A stretch of 64,000 bases of DNA from Giesbergeria sp. (lineage in GTDB: Bacteria > Pseudomonadota > Gammaproteobacteria > Burkholderiales > Burkholderiaceae_C): contig JAKLLE010000012.1 in NCBI GenBank assembly GCA_023150295.1, positions 1-64,000 on the forward strand, given 5' to 3'. The position numbers and the translations under genes were made by a program. Of this stretch, positions 18,284 to 28,985 are shown in pieces (within the stretch, counting starts at the first letter, position 1; every line of letters begins with the position of its first letter). Below the pieces are notes generated by a model. That model did not search any database. It worked only from the letters and a program-made list of their open reading frames with translations, and had not been told where the DNA came from.

Positions 18284-20719
18284 TCAATGTTTCACGGATT
18301 CGGCAGCGGGCACTGCAGCCACCTTTTCGGGGGCGGCAACCACCACGGCGGCGGCAGCCACTTCCTCATCGGTCAGCGGCACGGGCTTGCGTTCCAGGGC
18401 GATGTCGAGCACCTTGTCGATCCATTTGACAGGAACGATGTCGAGACCACTTTTGACGTTGTCCGGGATCTCCTGCAAGTCCTTGACGTTTTCCTCAGGG
18501 ATCAGCACCGTACGAATGCCGCCACGCAAGGCTGCCAGGAGCTTTTCCTTGAGACCGCCAATGGCGGTCACCTCGCCACGCAAGGTGATCTCGCCCGTCA
18601 TGGCGACATCGCCGCGCACGGGAATGCCGGTCAGCGCCGACACAAACGCGGTGACCATCGCGGCACCTGCGCTGGGACCGTCCTTGGGTGTGGCTCCGTC
18701 GGGCACGTGGATGTGCACGTCGCGCTTCTCGAAGACCTCGTCCTTGATACCCAGGACGCGTGCGCGGCTGCGCACCACAGTGCGGGCAGCCTCCACCGAC
18801 TCCTTCATCACATCGCCCAACGAGCCAGTGCGCGTGATGACGCCCTTGCCGGGCATGGTCACGGCCTCGATGGTTAGCAGGTCACCACCGACCTCGGTCC
18901 AGGCCAGGCCCACGACCTGGCCCACCTGGTTCTGTTCCTCGGCACGGCCGTAGGTGTACTTGCGCACGCCCAGAAAGTCCGGCAGGTTGTCGGGCGTGAC
19001 GCTGACCTGGGGCTGGTACTTCTTGAGCAGCAGCCCCTTGACCACCTTGCGGCAGATCTTGGAGAGCTCGCGCTCCAACGAGCGCACACCGGCCTCACGG
19101 GTGTAGTAACGCACCATGTCGCGCACGGCGGCCTCGGTGATCTGCAGCTCCTCTTCCTTCACGCCATTGTTCTTGAGCTGCTTGGGCAGCAGGTACTTCA
19201 TGGCGATGTTGGTCTTTTCGTCCTCGGTGTAGCCCGACAGGCGAATGACCTCCATGCGGTCGAGCAGCGCCGATGGAATGTTCATCGAGTTGGACGTGGC
19301 CACAAACATCACATCCGACAGGTCAAAATCGACCTCGACGTAATGGTCGCCAAAGGTGTGGTTCTGCTCGGGGTCCAGCACTTCGAGCAGCGCGCTCGAC
19401 GGGTCGCCCCGGAAGTCCTGGCCCAGCTTGTCGATCTCGTCGAGCAGGAACAGCGGGTTGCGTGTGCCGATCTTGCCCAGGCTCTGCAGCACCTTGCCCG
19501 GCATGGCGCCGATGTAGGTGCGGCGGTGGCCCCGAATCTCGGCCTCATCGCGCATGCCGCCCAGCGCCATGCGCACGTACTTGCGCCCCGTCGCCTTGGC
19601 GATGGACTGGCCCAGCGAGGTCTTGCCCACGCCCGGTGGCCCCACCAGGCACAAAATGGGCGCCTTGACCTTGTCCACGCGCTGCTGCACCGCAAGGTAT
19701 TCGAGGATGCGGTCCTTGACCTTGTCCAGACCGTAGTGGTCTTCATTGAGCACCACCTCGGCGTTGCCCAGGTCGTGCTTGATCTTGGTCTTCTTGCTCC
19801 ATGGCAGCGAGACCAGCACGTCGATGTAGTTGCGCACCACCGTGGCCTCGGCTGACATGGGCGACATGAGCTTGAGCTTCTTGAGCTCGCCCTCGGCCTT
19901 CTTGCGCGCCTCGGCAGGCATCTTGGCGAGCTTGATCTTCTTGTCGATCTCTTCGAGGTCTGCGCCCTCCTCGCCTTCGCCCAGTTCCTTCTGGATGGCC
20001 TTGACCTGCTCGTTGAGGTAGAAGTCGCGCTGGTTCTTCTCCATCTGGCGCTTGACGCGGCCACGGATTTTTTTGTCCACGTTGAGGATGTCGACCTCGC
20101 GGTCGAGCTGCTCGAACAGGTTCTCCAGCCGATCCTTCACGTCGGACAGGTCCAGCACGGCCTGCTTGTTCTCCAGCTTGAGCGGCAGGTGCGCAGCAAT
20201 GGTGTCGGCCAGGCGGCCGGGGTCGTCGATGCTGGAGATCGAGGTCAGGATCTCGGGCGGAATTTTCTTGTTGAGCTTGACGTATTGATCAAACTGTTGC
20301 ATTACGGCGCGGCGCAGTGCTTCGATCTCGCTGGGGCGGTGCTCCGCACCCGCCGCCTCGACCGGAGTGACCGTGGCCGAAAAATGCGTTTCGGCATCTT
20401 CAATCGGGCCCACCAGTGCGCGCTGCTGGCCTTCGACCAGCACCTTGACGGTGCCGTCGGGGAGCTTGAGCATTTGCAAAATGGTGGAAATGCAGCCCAC
20501 ATTGAACATGTCGTCCACGGACGGTTCGTCCTTGGCGGCTGCCTTCTGGGCGACCAGCATGATGCGGCGGTCGGCCTCCATGGCCAGCTCCAGCGCCTTG
20601 ATGCTCTTGGGTCGCCCCACGAACAGCGGAATCACCATGTGAGGGAAAACAACCACATCGCGCAGCGGCAGGAGCGGCAGCACGACGGGTGTGGGAGGCA
20701 GGGGGGTATGTCCGGACAT
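18284..20719 (-). CDS. lon: ATP-dependent protease Lon
   Basis: Lon (811 aa) is the cytoplasmic AAA+ protease that degrades damaged and short-lived regulatory proteins. It has the N-terminal substrate domain ([22 protein letters not shown]), Walker A GPPGVGKT at residues 360-367, Walker [10 protein letters not shown], and the proteolytic dyad Ser683 ([10 protein letters not shown]) and Lys726 ([10 protein letters not shown]). Length and spacing match E. coli Lon closely. It is the last gene of the tig-clpP-clpX-lon block. It would also degrade antitoxins such as CcdA by family knowledge. Confidence 0.97.
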   Translation of the reverse strand: MSGHTPLPPTPVVLPLLPLRDVVVFPHMVIPLFVGRPKSIKALELAMEADRRIMLVAQKAAAKDEPSVDDMFNVGCISTILQMLKLPDGTVKVLVEGQQRALVGPIEDAETHFSATVTPVEAAGAEHRPSEIEALRRAVMQQFDQYVKLNKKIPPEILTSISSIDDPGRLADTIAAHLPLKLENKQAVLDLSDVKDRLENLFEQLDREVDILNVDKKIRGRVKRQMEKNQRDFYLNEQVKAIQKELGEGEEGADLEEIDKKIKLAKMPAEARKKAEGELKKLKLMSPMSAEATVVRNYIDVLVSLPWSKKTKIKHDLGNAEVVLNEDHYGLDKVKDRILEYLAVQQRVDKVKAPILCLVGPPGVGKTSLGQSIAKATGRKYVRMALGGMRDEAEIRGHRRTYIGAMPGKVLQSLGKIGTRNPLFLLDEIDKLGQDFRGDPSSALLEVLDPEQNHTFGDHYVEVDFDLSDVMFVATSNSMNIPSALLDRMEVIRLSGYTEDEKTNIAMKYLLPKQLKNNGVKEEELQITEAAVRDMVRYYTREAGVRSLERELSKICRKVVKGLLLKKYQPQVSVTPDNLPDFLGVRKYTYGRAEEQNQVGQVVGLAWTEVGGDLLTIEAVTMPGKGVITRTGSLGDVMKESVEAARTVVRSRARVLGIKDEVFEKRDVHIHVPDGATPKDGPSAGAAMVTAFVSALTGIPVRGDVAMTGEITLRGEVTAIGGLKEKLLAALRGGIRTVLIPEENVKDLQEIPDNVKSGLDIVPVKWIDKVLDIALERKPVPLTDEEVAAAAVVVAAPEKVAAVPAAESVKH

Positions 20720-20863
20720 GGGAATCCTCGTGAAACTGCTTGGAATATGGTCCGCAGTCAGTGATTTTCAACCCGGCAGCGCGCCCGGATACCAGCCACC
20801 AGCGCAACCGCGCTGGCACAAGGGTTGGACGGCAGCGGTTGCCAGAGCAAGGGCCACAGGCTT

Positions 20864-22129
20864 TCAGGCCTTTTTCGCTGCTTCGCGGTACACCAGCAGG
20901 GGCGGTTTGCTTTCTTCGATGGTGGATTCATCCACCACCACTTTTTCCACATTGGTGGCGTTGGGCAGATCAAACATGGTGCCCAGCAGCGCCTGCTCCA
21001 GTATGGAGCGCAACCCACGGGCACCCGTCTTGCGTGCCAGTGCCTTGCGTGCAATGGCCTTGAGCGCCGCCGGACGGATCTCCAGCTCAGCGCCTTCCAT
21101 GGCCAGCAGCTTGTTGTACTGCTTGACAAGCGCATTCTTGGGCTCGGTCAGGATCTGCACCAGCGCATCCTCATTCAGCTCGGCCAGCGCCGTCACCACG
21201 GGCATACGGCCCACCAGCTCGGGAATCAGGCCGAACTTGATCAGGTCTTCAGGTTCGATCTCCTGGAACACGTCTGACAGTGCGCGCTGCTTCTTGCTCT
21301 TGACGGCCGCGCCAAAACCGATACCCGAAGCCTCGGTACGGTTTTCAATGACCTTTTCCAGCCCCGCAAAGGCGCCGCCGCAGATGAACAGGATGTTGGT
21401 CGTATCGATCTGCAGGAAGTCCTGGTTGGGGTGCTTGCGCCCACCCTGCGGCGGAACGCTGGCCATGGTGCCCTCGATGAGCTTGAGCAGCGCCTGCTGC
21501 ACGCCCTCGCCCGACACGTCGCGCGTGATGCTGGGATTGTCGGACTTGCGCGAGATCTTGTCGATCTCGTCGATATAGACAATGCCGCGCTGGGCGCGCT
21601 CAACCTCGTAGTTGCAGCTCTGCAGCAGCTTCTGGACGATGTTCTCCACGTCCTCGCCCACATAGCCGGCCTCGGTCAGCGTGGTGGCATCGGCCATCAC
21701 GAAGGGCACGTCGAGCATGCGCGCGAGCGTCTGCGCCAGCAGCGTCTTGCCCGAACCCGTGGGGCCGATAAGCAGGATGTTGCTCTTGGACAGTTCCACC
21801 TCGTCCTTGTGCGCCTTGTCCTTGTGGCGCAGGCGCTTGTAGTGGTTGTACACGGCCACCGCAAGGGTGCGCTTGGCAACCTCCTGGCCGATGACGTAGT
21901 TGTCTAGGTTGGCCTTGATTTCGGCAGGAGTGGGCAGGTCGGTGCGCGCTTCGCGGACCAGGTCACCCGAGGGCAGTTCGTCCCGGATGACCTCATTGCA
22001 CAGGTCAATGCATTCGTCGCAGATAAAGACCGACGGACCGGCGATCAGCTTCTTTACCTCGTGCTGGCTTTTGCCGCAAAACGAGCAGTAAAGGGTTTTT
22101 TCGCTGGAAGAGCCTTTTTTCTCGGCCAT
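20864..22129 (-). CDS. clpX: ATP-dependent Clp protease ATP-binding subunit ClpX
   Basis: ClpX (421 aa) unfolds tagged proteins and feeds them to ClpP. The N-terminal zinc-binding domain has Cys15, Cys18, Cys37 and Cys40 (CSFCGK and ICDEC). The AAA+ core has [17 protein letters not shown] and [10 protein letters not shown]. The IGF-type ClpP-docking loop is visible in [10 protein letters not shown]. The ATG at 22129 starts [15 protein letters not shown]; a longer reading frame upstream lacks family similarity. It lies 112 bp after clpP on the same strand. Confidence 0.97.
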   Translation of the reverse strand: MAEKKGSSSEKTLYCSFCGKSQHEVKKLIAGPSVFICDECIDLCNEVIRDELPSGDLVREARTDLPTPAEIKANLDNYVIGQEVAKRTLAVAVYNHYKRLRHKDKAHKDEVELSKSNILLIGPTGSGKTLLAQTLARMLDVPFVMADATTLTEAGYVGEDVENIVQKLLQSCNYEVERAQRGIVYIDEIDKISRKSDNPSITRDVSGEGVQQALLKLIEGTMASVPPQGGRKHPNQDFLQIDTTNILFICGGAFAGLEKVIENRTEASGIGFGAAVKSKKQRALSDVFQEIEPEDLIKFGLIPELVGRMPVVTALAELNEDALVQILTEPKNALVKQYNKLLAMEGAELEIRPAALKAIARKALARKTGARGLRSILEQALLGTMFDLPNATNVEKVVVDESTIEESKPPLLVYREAAKKA

Positions 22130-22241
22130 GGGGGCTGTGCCTTGTGTTGCTTGAAAAGTTGTCTGGATGATACCCAAACGGAAACGGGATGTAAGGGCGC
22201 TCATCCGCTAGGAAAACGCCCCTTCCCAGCCGCTGTGCCGG

Positions 22242-22850
22242 TCAGGCCCGCTTGGCGATCACCTGGTCAATGATGCCGTAGTCCTTGGCCTCGTCGGCGG
22301 TCATGAAATAGTCGCGCTCGGTATCGCGCTGAACTTTCTCCAGCGACTGGCCTGTGCGCTCGGCCAGGATGCGGTTCATCTGGTCCTTGGTGCGCAGGAT
22401 GTCCCGGGCATGGATTTCGATGTCGGTCGCCTGGCCACGGGCGCCGCCCAGCACCTGGTGGATCATGACCTTGGAGTTGGGCAGCGAAAACCGCTTGCCC
22501 TTGGCACCGGCAGCCAGCAAAAAGGCGCCCATGCTGGCAGCAAAGCCGCAGCACAGCGTGGACACGTCAGGCTTGATGAACTGCATGGTGTCGTAAATGG
22601 CCATGCCCGCCGTAACGCTGCCGCCGGGCGAGTTGATGTAGAACGAGATGTCCTTTTCAGGGTTCTCGCTCTCGAGGAACAGCAACTGCGCCACCACCAG
22701 GTTGGCGGTCTGGTCATTGACCTCGCCCACCAGGAAGATCACGCGCTCCTTGAGCAGGCGTGAATAGATGTCGTACGACCGCTCGCCGCGGCCCGATTGC
22801 TCGATCACCATGGGAATCATGCCCAGGGCTTGTGTTTCCAGTGCGCTCAT
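22242..22850 (-). CDS. clpP: ATP-dependent Clp protease proteolytic subunit
   Basis: ClpP (202 aa) forms the tetradecameric protease barrel used by ClpX and ClpA. The catalytic triad is Ser106 (GFAASMGAF), His131 (SKVMIHQ) and Asp180 (QRDTERDYF). The N-terminal [23 protein letters not shown] is typical, with a short propeptide expected to be cleaved. The spacing from tig (133 bp) includes an inverted repeat, gggcttgtg / cacaagccc at 22893-22921, that may attenuate read-through. Confidence 0.97.
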   Translation of the reverse strand: MSALETQALGMIPMVIEQSGRGERSYDIYSRLLKERVIFLVGEVNDQTANLVVAQLLFLESENPEKDISFYINSPGGSVTAGMAIYDTMQFIKPDVSTLCCGFAASMGAFLLAAGAKGKRFSLPNSKVMIHQVLGGARGQATDIEIHARDILRTKDQMNRILAERTGQSLEKVQRDTERDYFMTADEAKDYGIIDQVIAKRA

Positions 22851-22983
22851 ATATTTTCTCCAGTCAGGCGGGTACTGTACCCAGAAACGAATTGGGGCTT
22901 GTGCCCACGGTCACAAGCCCCCAAGCAGAACCCCAAACCCAGGCAGGCAACGCCCCAGGGCGCCCTGCGCGGGTTGGACCAGA

Positions 22984-24306
22984 TCAGGCCTGCTGGCCTG
23001 CGCCGCTCATCAGTTCGTCAAAGGACACGGCCTTGTCCGTGACCTTGGCCTTGCCCAGAACGAAGTCGGCAACGTTGGTTTCGATGACCACGGCCTCGAC
23101 CTCGGCCAGACGCTGGCGATCGCCAAAGTACCAGCGCACCACGTCTTCGGGCTTCTCGTAGCTGGCAGCGAGCTCGTCGATGTGGGCCTTGAGCTGCTCG
23201 GGCTTGGCCTGCAGGTTGTTGGCGCGCACCAGCTCGGCCACCACCAGACCCAGGCGCACACGGCGCTCGGCCTGCGCGCGGAAGATGTCATCGGGAATCT
23301 CGGCCTTGTCGGCGTCCTTCATGCCGCGCTGCTTCAGGTCGGCGCGCGCGCCTTCCTTCAGGCGTTCGATTTCGGACTGCACGCTGGCGTTGGGCAGGTC
23401 CAGCTCGGCCTTGGACAGCAGGGCTTCCATCACGGCGGCCTTGTTGCGGGCCAGCAGACGGAACTTGACTTCGCGCTCCAGGTTCTTCCTGATGTCGGAA
23501 CGCAGGCCGTCGACGGTGGCGTCGGCAATGCCCAGGGACTTGGCCAGTGCGTCATTCACCTCGGGCAGGTGTGCAGACTCGATTTTTTTGACGGTGACGA
23601 GGAAGTCGGCGGTCTTGCCCGCCACGTCCTTGCCGTGGTATTCGGCAGGGAAAGCCAGCGGAAAGGTCTTGCTCTCACCCGACTTCATGCCACGCACGGC
23701 GTCTTCGAACTCCTTGAGCATCTGGCCTTCGCCGACCAGGAACTGGAAGTCCTCGGCCTTGCCGCCTGCAAAGGGCTCGCCGTCGATCTTGCCTTCGAAG
23801 TCCACGGTCACGCGGTCACCGTCCTGTGCTGCTGCCTCCAGGGCGCGCTGGGCAAAACTGCGGCGCTGCTTGCGCAGGATGTCGAGGGTCTTGTCGATGG
23901 CGCTGTCGGTCACTTCGGCGCTCAGTTTTTCGACTTCAGCCTCGGCGAGGTCACCGATCTTGACTTCGGGGAACACCTCGAACACGGCGTCGAAGGTCAC
24001 CTCGCCTTCGGGAGCGCCGTCTTTTTCGGTGATGCGCGGCTGGCCCGCGACGCGCAGCTTGGCTTCGTTGGCGGCGTTGGCAAAGGCCTCGCCCACCTTG
24101 TCATTGAGCACTTCGTACTGCACCGAGTAGCCATAACGCTGCGACACCACATTCATCGGCACCTTGCCTGGACGGAAACCGTCCATCTTGACGGTGCGTG
24201 CCAGGCGCTTGAGGCGCGTTTCCACCTCGCTCTGGATGGCAGACAGGGGCAGGCTCAGCGTGATCTTGCGTTCGAGCTTTTCGAGGGTTTCAACGGTAAC
24301 AGCCAT
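22984..24306 (-). CDS. tig: Trigger factor (ribosome-associated chaperone)
   Basis: Trigger factor (440 aa) binds the ribosomal exit tunnel and shields nascent chains. The N-terminal ribosome-binding tail includes the FRPGKVP signature ([16 protein letters not shown], near residue 45). The central FKBP-type prolyl isomerase domain contains [18 protein letters not shown] long helical C-terminal cradle follows. The ATG at 24306 starts [15 protein letters not shown], matching family starts. It is first in the tig-clpP-clpX-lon group, and a tRNA-Leu lies just upstream. Confidence 0.96.
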   Translation of the reverse strand: MAVTVETLEKLERKITLSLPLSAIQSEVETRLKRLARTVKMDGFRPGKVPMNVVSQRYGYSVQYEVLNDKVGEAFANAANEAKLRVAGQPRITEKDGAPEGEVTFDAVFEVFPEVKIGDLAEAEVEKLSAEVTDSAIDKTLDILRKQRRSFAQRALEAAAQDGDRVTVDFEGKIDGEPFAGGKAEDFQFLVGEGQMLKEFEDAVRGMKSGESKTFPLAFPAEYHGKDVAGKTADFLVTVKKIESAHLPEVNDALAKSLGIADATVDGLRSDIRKNLEREVKFRLLARNKAAVMEALLSKAELDLPNASVQSEIERLKEGARADLKQRGMKDADKAEIPDDIFRAQAERRVRLGLVVAELVRANNLQAKPEQLKAHIDELAASYEKPEDVVRWYFGDRQRLAEVEAVVIETNVADFVLGKAKVTDKAVSFDELMSGAGQQA

Positions 24307-24381
24307 GGCTACTCCTAAATTTCTTGTTAAACGCGCCAACTGCCGGGGCAGAGGCGCTGTGTCCGTAACGTCTCAAAGGGG

Positions 24382-24468
24382 TGGTGCGCGGGGGGGGACT
24401 CGAACCCCCACACCATTGCTGGCGTCAGGACCTAAACCTGGTGCGTCTACCAATTTCGCCACCCGCGC
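24382..24468 (-). tRNA. tRNA-Leu (UAG anticodon)
   Basis: Minus-strand sequence begins gcgcgggtggcgaaattggt and ends in ggttcgagtcccccc then ccgcgcacca, 87 nt with encoded CCA. The anticodon loop gttTAGgtc reads TAG and the long variable arm fits a leucine tRNA. It lies 75 bp upstream of tig. Confidence 0.95.
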
Positions 24469-24563
24469 GGTCTTCAAACAGACAGGCGGCCGGTGTGCTC
24501 CTGCCGCCTGCTTGAAACTGGTTAACTCTTGATTTTAACCTGATGAGCACACCCGGTGCGCGA

Positions 24564-27500
24564 TCAGCCCACCTCGGGGCCCGGTCGGCGCACCCGGAAC
24601 CAGGCCGCATACATGGCCGGCAGGGCCAGCAGCGTGAGCACGGTGGCCACGATCAGCCCGCCCATGATGGCCACGGCCATGGGGCCCCAGAACACGCTGC
24701 GCGAGAGCGGGATCATGGCCAGCACGGCGGCAGCGGCTGTCAGCACGATGGGACGCAGGCGGCGCACCGCCGACTCCACGATGGCATCCCAGGCGGGCAC
24801 GCCGCGCGCGCGGTCCTGCTCGATCTGGTCGATCAGGATCACCGAGTTGCGCTGGATCATGCCCATGAGCGCAATCACGCCCAGCAAGGCGACGAAACCG
24901 AACGGTCGCCCCAGCAGGATCAGCGCCCCGGCCACCCCGGCAATGCCCAGCGGCCCGGTCAGAAACACCAGCATGGCGCGGCTGAAGCTGTGCAGTTGCA
25001 GCATCAGCAGCGTGAAGGTGATGAACAGCATGATGGGCACGCCCGCCGCGATGGACGACGAGCCCTTGGAGCTTTCTGCCACCGCACCCGCCACGGTGAT
25101 GTGGTACGCGTTCTGCCCCGCCGCATGCCAGGCAGCTTCCATCTTGCGCAACGCGGGCAGCAGTTGCTGCGTGACCGTGGCGCCCTGAAGGCCCTTGACC
25201 ACATCACCCTGCACGGTGATGGCGTACTCGCGGCCCTCACGCCACATCACGCCCGGCTCCCAGGTGAACACCGGCTTGGCGATCTGCGTGAGCGGGATCG
25301 AGCGGCCGGTGGCCGTGGGCAGGTAGGCGTTGGCAATGTCGGTGATGGCGCGGCGCTCGTCGCCCGGCTGGCGCAGCACGATATCGATGAGCTTGTCGCC
25401 CTCGCGGTACTGGCCCACCTGCATGCCGGTCTGCATGACCTTGGACGCCTGCGCGATGGACTGGCTCGTCACGCCCAGCGCGCGTGCCTTGTCCTGGTCC
25501 ACTTCCAGGCGCAGCACCTTGACGGACTCGTTCCAGTTGTCGTTCACACCGCGCATATTGGGCGATGCCAGCAGCACCGCCTTCACTTCGTCAGCATGGG
25601 CACGCAGCACCGCCGGATCCGGCCCCATCACGCGGAACTGCACCGGGTACGGCACTGGCGGCCCGTTGGGCAGCAGCTTGACGCGGCCGCGCACTTCGGG
25701 GAACTCCTGCGCCAGCAGGGCAGGCAGCGAGGCCAGCAGCGCCTCGCGCTTTTTCAGGTCCTGCGCCAGCACGATGAACTGCGACACGTTGCTCTGCGGG
25801 AACACCTGGTCCAGCGGCAAATAGAAACGAGGCACGCCCGAACCGACCCAGCCGCTGACGCTGGCCACACCGGGCTGCTCCATCAGGCGCTTTTCCACGC
25901 GCAGCGTGACTTCCTCGTTGCCCGCATACGAGGTGCCCTCGGGGAACCACAGGTCCACCAGGATCTCGGGGCGGTTGGAATCCGGGAAAAACTGCTGCTG
26001 CACCTTGCCCATGCCCACGATGCCCAGGGCAAAGATCAGCAAGGTGGCGCCAATAGTCATCCAGCGGTGCTCCACGCACCAGTGCACCAGGCGCCGGAAG
26101 GCCGTGTAGAACGGGCTGTCGAACACCTCGTGCGGGTCGTCGGTGATGCCCGCAGCCACCACATGCGGCGGCGGCTTGAGCAGCAGTGTGCCCAGGTAAG
26201 GCACGAAATACACCGATGCAATCCAGCTCAGCACCAGCGCAATGACCGTGACCGCAAAGATGGCGAAGGTGTACTCCCCCACCGCCGACTTGGCGATGCC
26301 GATGGGCAGAAAGCCCACCGCTGTGATGAGCGTGCCGGTCAGCATGGGCATGGCCGTCAGCTCGTAGGCGAAGGTGGCGGCGCGCATCTTGTCGTAGCCC
26401 TCTTCGAGCTTGAGCACCATCATCTCGACGGCGATGATGGCGTCGTCCACCAGCAGGCCCAGCGCGATGATGAGCGAGCCCAGCGACACCTTGTGCAGCC
26501 CGATGCCCCAGTACCACATGGCCAGGAAAGTGACCGCCAGCACCAGCGGAATGGTGATGGCCACCACCAGGCCCGGGCGCGGGTCGATGTACCAGCGCCT
26601 CCACCAGCGCTGCTCGCCGGTGCGCTTGTGCATGCCCAGGCTGACAAAGCTCACGGCCAGCACGATGGCCACGGCCTCGATCAGCACCTTGACGAATTCA
26701 TTGACCGAGCTGGCCACCGACTTGGGCTGGTCCTGCACGTTCACCAGTTGCACGCCCGCAGGCAGGGTCTTGGCGATCGACGCGGTGGCCGCTTGCAAGG
26801 CCTTGCCCAGCCGGATGATGTCGCCGCCCTTGGTCATGGACACACCCAGCGCGATCACCTCCTGCCCTTCGTGGCGCACCTTCACCGCCGTGGGCTCCAC
26901 ATAGCCACGCCGGATCTCGGCAATGTCGCCCAGGCGCAGCATGTTGCCCGTGGCCCCCCGGATGGGCATGGCGCGCAGGTCTTCAATGGCCTGGAACTGC
27001 CCGGCCACGCGCACCTGCACCTGGTCCTGCGGCGTCTGCACCACGCCCGCCCCCTCCACCGCGTTCTGCTGGCCCAGTTGCGCCAGCACGGCATTCATGT
27101 CCAGGCCCAGTTGCGACAGACGCTTTTGCGAGACCTCGATATAGAGCTTCTCGTCCTGCACGCCGAACAGCTCCACCTTGGCCACATCGGGCACGCGCAG
27201 CAGTTGCTGGCGCACGTCGTCGGCAAACTGCTTGACCTCGGCGTAGCTGTAGCCTTCGGCCTGCAATGCGTAGATCACGCCGTACACATCGCCAAAGTCG
27301 TCGTTGAAGAACGGCCCCTGCACGCCCTGCGGCAAGGTGTAGCGCATGTCACCCACCTTCTTGCGCACGGTGTACCAGATGTTGGCCACCTCGGCGGCGC
27401 GGGTGCTGTCCTTGATCTCCAGGATGATCTGCGACTCGCCGGGCTTGGAGTAGCTGCGGATCTTGTCTGCGTTGGGCACCTCCTGCAGGGTGCGCTCGAT

Positions 27501-27725
27501 CTTGTCGGTCACCTGCTCGGCCACCTGCTGCGCCGTGGCGCCGGGCCAGTAGGTGCGCACCACCATGGCGCGGAAGGTGAAGGGCGGGTCTTCGTCCTGC
27601 CCCAGTTGGAAGTAGGCCGCAATGCCCAGCACCATGAGCACCACCATCAGGTAGCGCGTGAGCGGGGCATGGTCGATGGCCCAGCGGGAGAGGTTGAAAC
27701 CCTCTTTCGGTTGCACTGGCGTCAT
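24564..27725 (-). CDS. RND efflux transporter, inner-membrane pump subunit
   Basis: A 1053-aa inner-membrane pump of the AcrB/MexB-like (HAE1) superfamily, driven by proton influx. The first transmembrane helix is at about residues 20-38. A large periplasmic loop follows, then TM4 with the proton-relay aspartates in GLLVDDAIIAVEMM, and a second duplicated half. It begins MTPVQPKEGFNLSRWAIDHAPLTRYL. A WWRRWYIDPRPG cytoplasmic insertion between TM helices is characteristic of a subset of proteobacterial pumps. It follows the adaptor gene by 7 bp. No outer-membrane channel gene is adjacent, so a TolC-like partner must be elsewhere. Substrate unknown. Confidence 0.9.
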   Translation of the reverse strand: MTPVQPKEGFNLSRWAIDHAPLTRYLMVVLMVLGIAAYFQLGQDEDPPFTFRAMVVRTYWPGATAQQVAEQVTDKIERTLQEVPNADKIRSYSKPGESQIILEIKDSTRAAEVANIWYTVRKKVGDMRYTLPQGVQGPFFNDDFGDVYGVIYALQAEGYSYAEVKQFADDVRQQLLRVPDVAKVELFGVQDEKLYIEVSQKRLSQLGLDMNAVLAQLGQQNAVEGAGVVQTPQDQVQVRVAGQFQAIEDLRAMPIRGATGNMLRLGDIAEIRRGYVEPTAVKVRHEGQEVIALGVSMTKGGDIIRLGKALQAATASIAKTLPAGVQLVNVQDQPKSVASSVNEFVKVLIEAVAIVLAVSFVSLGMHKRTGEQRWWRRWYIDPRPGLVVAITIPLVLAVTFLAMWYWGIGLHKVSLGSLIIALGLLVDDAIIAVEMMVLKLEEGYDKMRAATFAYELTAMPMLTGTLITAVGFLPIGIAKSAVGEYTFAIFAVTVIALVLSWIASVYFVPYLGTLLLKPPPHVVAAGITDDPHEVFDSPFYTAFRRLVHWCVEHRWMTIGATLLIFALGIVGMGKVQQQFFPDSNRPEILVDLWFPEGTSYAGNEEVTLRVEKRLMEQPGVASVSGWVGSGVPRFYLPLDQVFPQSNVSQFIVLAQDLKKREALLASLPALLAQEFPEVRGRVKLLPNGPPVPYPVQFRVMGPDPAVLRAHADEVKAVLLASPNMRGVNDNWNESVKVLRLEVDQDKARALGVTSQSIAQASKVMQTGMQVGQYREGDKLIDIVLRQPGDERRAITDIANAYLPTATGRSIPLTQIAKPVFTWEPGVMWREGREYAITVQGDVVKGLQGATVTQQLLPALRKMEAAWHAAGQNAYHITVAGAVAESSKGSSSIAAGVPIMLFITFTLLMLQLHSFSRAMLVFLTGPLGIAGVAGALILLGRPFGFVALLGVIALMGMIQRNSVILIDQIEQDRARGVPAWDAIVESAVRRLRPIVLTAAAAVLAMIPLSRSVFWGPMAVAIMGGLIVATVLTLLALPAMYAAWFRVRRPGPEVG

Positions 27726-27732
27726 GGCGTGC

Positions 27733-28914
27733 TCACTGGGCAGAGGAGGCCGCTGCAGCCACAGCACCGATTGCTACTGTTTTTGTAGCTGCTTGCGCTT
27801 GTCCAGATTGCCCTGGAGCCGATTTTGGCTGAAAAACCACGACCTTTTGTCCGGGCGTGAGCACATGCACCCCCGTGCTCACCACCTGCATGCCCGGCGT
27901 GAGGCCGCCCACGATGACGGCGTCGTTGCCGTCGGCCGTGGCCACCTGCACCACCTGCGAGCGCACCGCGCCCTTGTCGGCCTCGTACACCCACACCGCC
28001 GTGGCCTGGCCCTCTTGGCGCAGCGCCGTGGTGGGCAGCTTGATGGCCTGCAAACCCTTGGCCGCCAGCGCCTGCGGCACCACATGCACCGTGGAGCCCA
28101 GCGGTGGCGCAGTGGCCGGGTCGATCTTTACTTTGACGGTGAAGGTGCGCGTGACCGGGTCGGCGCTGGCCGCCACCTCGCGCACGGTGCCGGGCAAGGT
28201 CTCGCCCGTGGACCAGGTGCGCACCTGCACCGGCTGGCCCGGCTCCAGGCGGGAGACCTTGTCCTCGGGCACGGCGATGACCACATCGCGCGCGCCGTCA
28301 TGCGCCAGGCGCAGCACCGGCGTGCCCGCAGCCAGCACCTGGCCGGGTTCGGCATCAATGCCCGTGACCACGCCCGAGGCGTCGGCCTGCAGGCGCGTGT
28401 ACTGCGCCTGGTTGCCCTGGGCCTGGGCCTGCGCCTGGGCCTGCTGCAACTGCGAACGCGCGGCCTTCAGCGCGCTTTCGCGCCGCTCCAGCTCGGCCCC
28501 GCTGATGAAGTTCTGCTCCTTGAGCTTGCTGAAACGCTGGAAATCCGCTGCCGCCAGCTCGTACTGCGTTTGCGCAGCGGCCACCTGTGCGCGCGCTGCG
28601 GCGGCGCTCAACTGGTAGTCCTGCGGGTCGATCTGCGCCAACACCTGCCCGGCCTGCACGCGCTGGCCCAGTTGCACCGGGCGCTCCACCAGCTTGCCCG
28701 CCACGCGGAAGCCCAGGCGCGACTCCACACCGGCACGCACCTCGCCCGCGTACTCCTGCACCGTCTGCAGCTCGCTGGCACCCACGGTGAGCAGCTTGAC
28801 CGCCCGCACCGGCTCGGGCGGGGGCTCGGGCTGCGAGCAGGCGGTGACCAGGGAAAGCAGGGCCAGAACCCCAAAAAGCCCCATACGGGGCTGTGCTGCG
28901 GACGAAGTTCGCAT
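27733..28914 (-). CDS. RND efflux periplasmic adaptor (membrane fusion) lipoprotein
   Basis: A 393-aa adaptor linking the RND pump to the outer membrane. The signal peptide ends in the lipobox LVTAC. Beta-barrel/lipoyl segments (GFRVAGKLVERPVQLGQRV and VTGIDAEPGQVLAAGTPVL) flank a coiled-coil hairpin rich in Ala/Gln. The ATG at 28914 is chosen over an upstream TTG. The last 30 residues (TKTVAIGAVAAAASSAQ) are partly encoded by a dispersed repeat at 27769-27835, giving a low-complexity tail. Transcribed with the pump gene. Confidence 0.88.
   Translation of the reverse strand: MRTSSAAQPRMGLFGVLALLSLVTACSQPEPPPEPVRAVKLLTVGASELQTVQEYAGEVRAGVESRLGFRVAGKLVERPVQLGQRVQAGQVLAQIDPQDYQLSAAAARAQVAAAQTQYELAAADFQRFSKLKEQNFISGAELERRESALKAARSQLQQAQAQAQAQGNQAQYTRLQADASGVVTGIDAEPGQVLAAGTPVLRLAHDGARDVVIAVPEDKVSRLEPGQPVQVRTWSTGETLPGTVREVAASADPVTRTFTVKVKIDPATAPPLGSTVHVVPQALAAKGLQAIKLPTTALRQEGQATAVWVYEADKGAVRSQVVQVATADGNDAVIVGGLTPGMQVVSTGVHVLTPGQKVVVFQPKSAPGQSGQAQAATKTVAIGAVAAAASSAQ
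27769..27835. repeat. Dispersed ~60-bp repeat, copy inside the adaptor coding region
   Basis: Reads gattgctactgtttttgtag, then ctgcttgcgcttgtccagattgccctggag. This matches the family on the opposite orientation (tgctatt...tagctgcttgcgc). It is translated as the C-terminal tail of the efflux adaptor, which suggests the repeat inserted at or extended the 3' end of that gene. Confidence 0.6.
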
Positions 28915-28929
28915 GGATGTGTCCAAATA

Positions 28930-28953
28930 ATTACTGACTGACTGGTTAGTAAT
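28930..28953. promoter_or_regulatory. TetR-type imperfect palindrome upstream of the efflux genes
   Basis: The sequence attactgactgactggtt then agtaat is an imperfect inverted repeat with TTACT / AGTAA ends, located 16 bp upstream of the adaptor start and 33 bp from hpnC. TetR-family repressors of RND pumps often bind such sites. No tetR gene is adjacent, so the regulator would act from elsewhere. Confidence 0.45.
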
Positions 28954-28985
28954 CTATGTGATCGCTTGTCCCTTGTCAAGCGACA

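Noticed and set aside
22893..22921. Terminator between tig and clpP
   Set aside because: The inverted repeat is clear but lacks a T run on the minus strand, so it is noted only as a possible attenuator in the clpP entry.
24543..27788. 1081-aa plus-strand ORF opposite the RND pump gene
   Set aside because: Low-complexity antisense shadow; all RND motifs are on the minus strand.
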